Assembly (NCBI GenBank): GCA_041688215.1
Contig: JBDNIO010000103.1
Location: 1-7,403 of the forward strand
Length of the DNA: 7,403 nucleotides
Source: JBDNIO01 sp041688215
GTDB lineage: Bacteria; Pseudomonadota; Gammaproteobacteria; Nevskiales; Salinisphaeraceae
Direction of reading: 5' to 3'
The notes beneath the pieces are model-generated. The model searched no databases. It saw only the letters and a list, made by a program, of their open reading frames with translations, and had not been told where the DNA came from. Position 1 is the first letter of the stretch. The number at the start of each line of letters is the position of its first letter. Below, piece by piece: positions 6,789 through 7,403 of this stretch. A program made the translations under genes and the position numbers.

Positions 6789-7134
6789 GGGCCTGTAGCT
6801 CAGATGGTTAGAGCAGGGGACTCATCGTAATGGTGCGTTCGCGGAGAAATCTGCGGAATGAACGGGATGAATTCAGGGGAACCGTAGCGGCTTGGACCGC
6901 CGGCAACCCTGAGCCAAGCCGGTGGCGTACCACCGGAAGGTGCAGAGACTACCTGAGGGCTGAATCGCTAATATAGTTTGGAGATTCGAGCGCCCTTAAT
7001 AACAGGCAGCGAGCGTCCCGCACCCCACCGACCTATTTAACTGGGCCGCGGGTGATGAGATAGTCCACTTCCGCCGGAAACGGCGGGCAGAGTGAATCCC
7101 TTGGTCGTAGGTTCGAGTCCTACCGGGCCCACCA
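6789..7134 (+). tRNA. ileX: tRNA-Ile2 (CAU), split by a group I intron
   Basis: Exon 1 is 6789-6825 and exon 2 is 7095-7134; joined they give a 77-nt tRNA with encoded CCA. The acceptor stem pairs GGGCCTG (6789-6795) with CGGGCCC (7124-7130), with one U-G pair. D stem is GCTC/GAGC, the anticodon stem GGGGA/TCCCT encloses loop CTCATAA, and the T arm is GTAGG-TTCGAGT-CCTAC. The anticodon is CAT (6823-6825). CAT also fits Met tRNAs, but the segment GGGGACTCATAATCCCTTGGTCG matches the tRNA-Ile2 consensus, not initiator or elongator Met. After splicing, TilS would convert C34 to lysidine so that the tRNA reads AUA, and A37 is the t6A site. No function is possible without intron removal. Confidence 0.93.
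6826..7094 (+). ncRNA. Group I self-splicing intron in the tRNA-Ile2 anticodon loop
   Basis: This 269-nt intron interrupts the tRNA after U36 and ends in G7094 (omega-G). P1 pairs CATC (6823-6826) with GGTG (6832-6835), placing the required U-G pair at the 5' splice site. P2 is CGTTC/GAACG (6836-6840, 6860-6864), capped by GCGGA-GAAA-TCTGC. P3 is CGGGATG/CGTCCCG (6863-6869, 7014-7020, sharing a base or two with P2). P4 is TCAGGG/CCCTGA (6873-6878, 6907-6912); P5 includes CCG and GCGG arms to 6903; P6a is CCGGTGG/CCACCGG. P7 is GACTA/TAGTC (6947-6951, 7061-7065), P8 CACCC/GGGTG (7021-7025, 7050-7054). P9 is CCGCCG-GAAA-CGGCGG (7071-7086). The GAAA loops on P2 and P9 resemble those of the Azoarcus tRNA-Ile intron (subgroup IC3). 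It contains no ORF. About 60 nt between P7 and P3 form an extra hairpin domain. Confidence 0.93.
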
Positions 7135-7158
7135 TTTGCACACTTCATAGCTTCCCAT

Positions 7159-7192
7159 AAAGCCCCTAATGCATTGCAAACAGGGGCTTTTT
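7159..7192 (+). terminator. Intrinsic terminator after tRNA-Ile
   Basis: AAAGCCCCT (7159-7167) and AGGGGCTTT (7182-7190) form a perfect 9-bp stem around a 14-nt loop, ending in a run of five T (7188-7192). It starts 25 bp after the tRNA CCA and closes its transcription unit, which shows that the tRNA is transcribed alone. Confidence 0.88.
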
Positions 7193-7300
7193 AGTATCTA
7201 CTCTTTCCCAAGGTGAGCTATCCCGGCTTTCATGGACAGGTTAATTCAGAAAATCGGGCGGAATGTATTAATGCAAGACCTGAACATCCCTCTCTAATTT
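7193..7300. other. Non-coding flank between tRNA terminator and transposase, probable IS end
   Basis: This 108-bp stretch has no ORF. It follows the 3' end of the transposase gene, so the end of the insertion sequence must lie here or in the terminator region. IS110-type elements often lack terminal inverted repeats, and I cannot place the exact boundary. In the IS1111 subgroup the flank downstream of the transposase is where the guide (bridge) RNA is encoded, but I see no feature that proves that here. Confidence 0.4.
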
Positions 7301-7403
7301 TCAAGTCTTTTCTGCTTTAGGCACATAATCACGATCGTGTTCGAGCATCTTCCAAATCACGCGGGTGAGGTGCCGGCCGAGTGCGCGTATGGCCTGATTG
7401 TGC
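7301..7403 (-). CDS. Transposase C-terminal fragment, IS110 family (runs off window)
   Basis: The last 33 residues of a longer protein are visible, ending at TGA (7303-7301): HNQAIRALGRHLTRVIWKML followed by EHDRDYVPKAEKT. The pattern of a basic helix with RALGRHL-RVIWKMLE-D..Y is typical of the end of the second (serine, Tnp_20) domain of IS110/IS116 transposases, which move by a DEDD/serine mechanism guided by a bridge RNA. Neither catalytic domain is in view, so the family call rests on this short tail. The gene enters from the right edge on the minus strand, pointing toward the tRNA terminator. Whether the copy is intact cannot be judged. Confidence 0.65.
   Translation of the reverse strand, partial: HNQAIRALGRHLTRVIWKMLEHDRDYVPKAEKT

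Noticed and set aside
6789..7134. Reading the tRNA as elongator or initiator Met because of its CAT anticodon
   Set aside because: The anticodon arm and variable loop (ACTCATAATCCCTTGGTCG) follow the Ile2 pattern, and the normal 1-72 pair G-C excludes the initiator type.
1..7403. CRISPR array or integrated prophage signals
   Set aside because: No regularly spaced direct repeats, integrase or duplicated tRNA end is seen in the window.

Overview
The window looks like part of a gammaproteobacterial chromosome. This rests on the conserved gene order tsaD (divergent) / rpsU-yqeY-dnaG-rpoD and on a sigma-70 factor of 609 aa that carries region 1.1 and the acidic spacer between regions 1.2 and 2. 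I cannot name the genus. The core genes are GC-rich. The stretch from about 6200 to 6790 is visibly AT-richer and looks acquired.

Positions 1-525 (minus strand) hold the N-terminal half of TsaD, which makes the t6A modification of ANN-decoding tRNAs. From 621 to 5122 (plus strand) runs the 'macromolecular synthesis' operon: ribosomal protein S21 (rpsU), a GatB/YqeY-domain protein, DNA primase (dnaG) and the primary sigma factor (rpoD). It joins initiation of translation, replication and transcription in one cluster. Two small structures in its spacers stand out: a 7-bp hairpin that buries the yqeY ribosome binding site, and a tract of four 7-bp repeats just before dnaG. After a 272-bp spacer with no convincing gene comes a solo enoyl-CoA hydratase/isomerase-fold gene (5395-6192). 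It resembles the ECHDC3 group and lacks both glutamates used by true crotonases.

The right end is an accessory junction. A 78-bp inverted-repeat element (6245-6322), flush with TTAA, resembles a MITE. It is followed by a small HNH-nuclease gene (6713-6345, minus). Divergent from that gene is a tRNA-Ile2(CAU) gene whose anticodon loop is interrupted between the third anticodon base and base 37 by a 269-nt group I intron. P1, P2, P4-P9 and the P3/P7 pairings can be traced by eye, including two GAAA tetraloops. The intron has no ORF of its own, so the adjacent HNH protein is a candidate, unproven, for trans mobilisation. The tRNA gene ends in a clear intrinsic terminator. The last 103 bases are the C-terminal end of a transposase, most likely IS110 family, on the minus strand.

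The most distinctive item is the self-splicing intron in the tRNA that reads AUA, next to a free-standing homing-type nuclease. The same arrangement in tRNA-Ile(CAU) is classically known from Azoarcus (Betaproteobacteria), so the intron class is known, but its host, its extra P7-P3 domain and its neighbours deserve attention.
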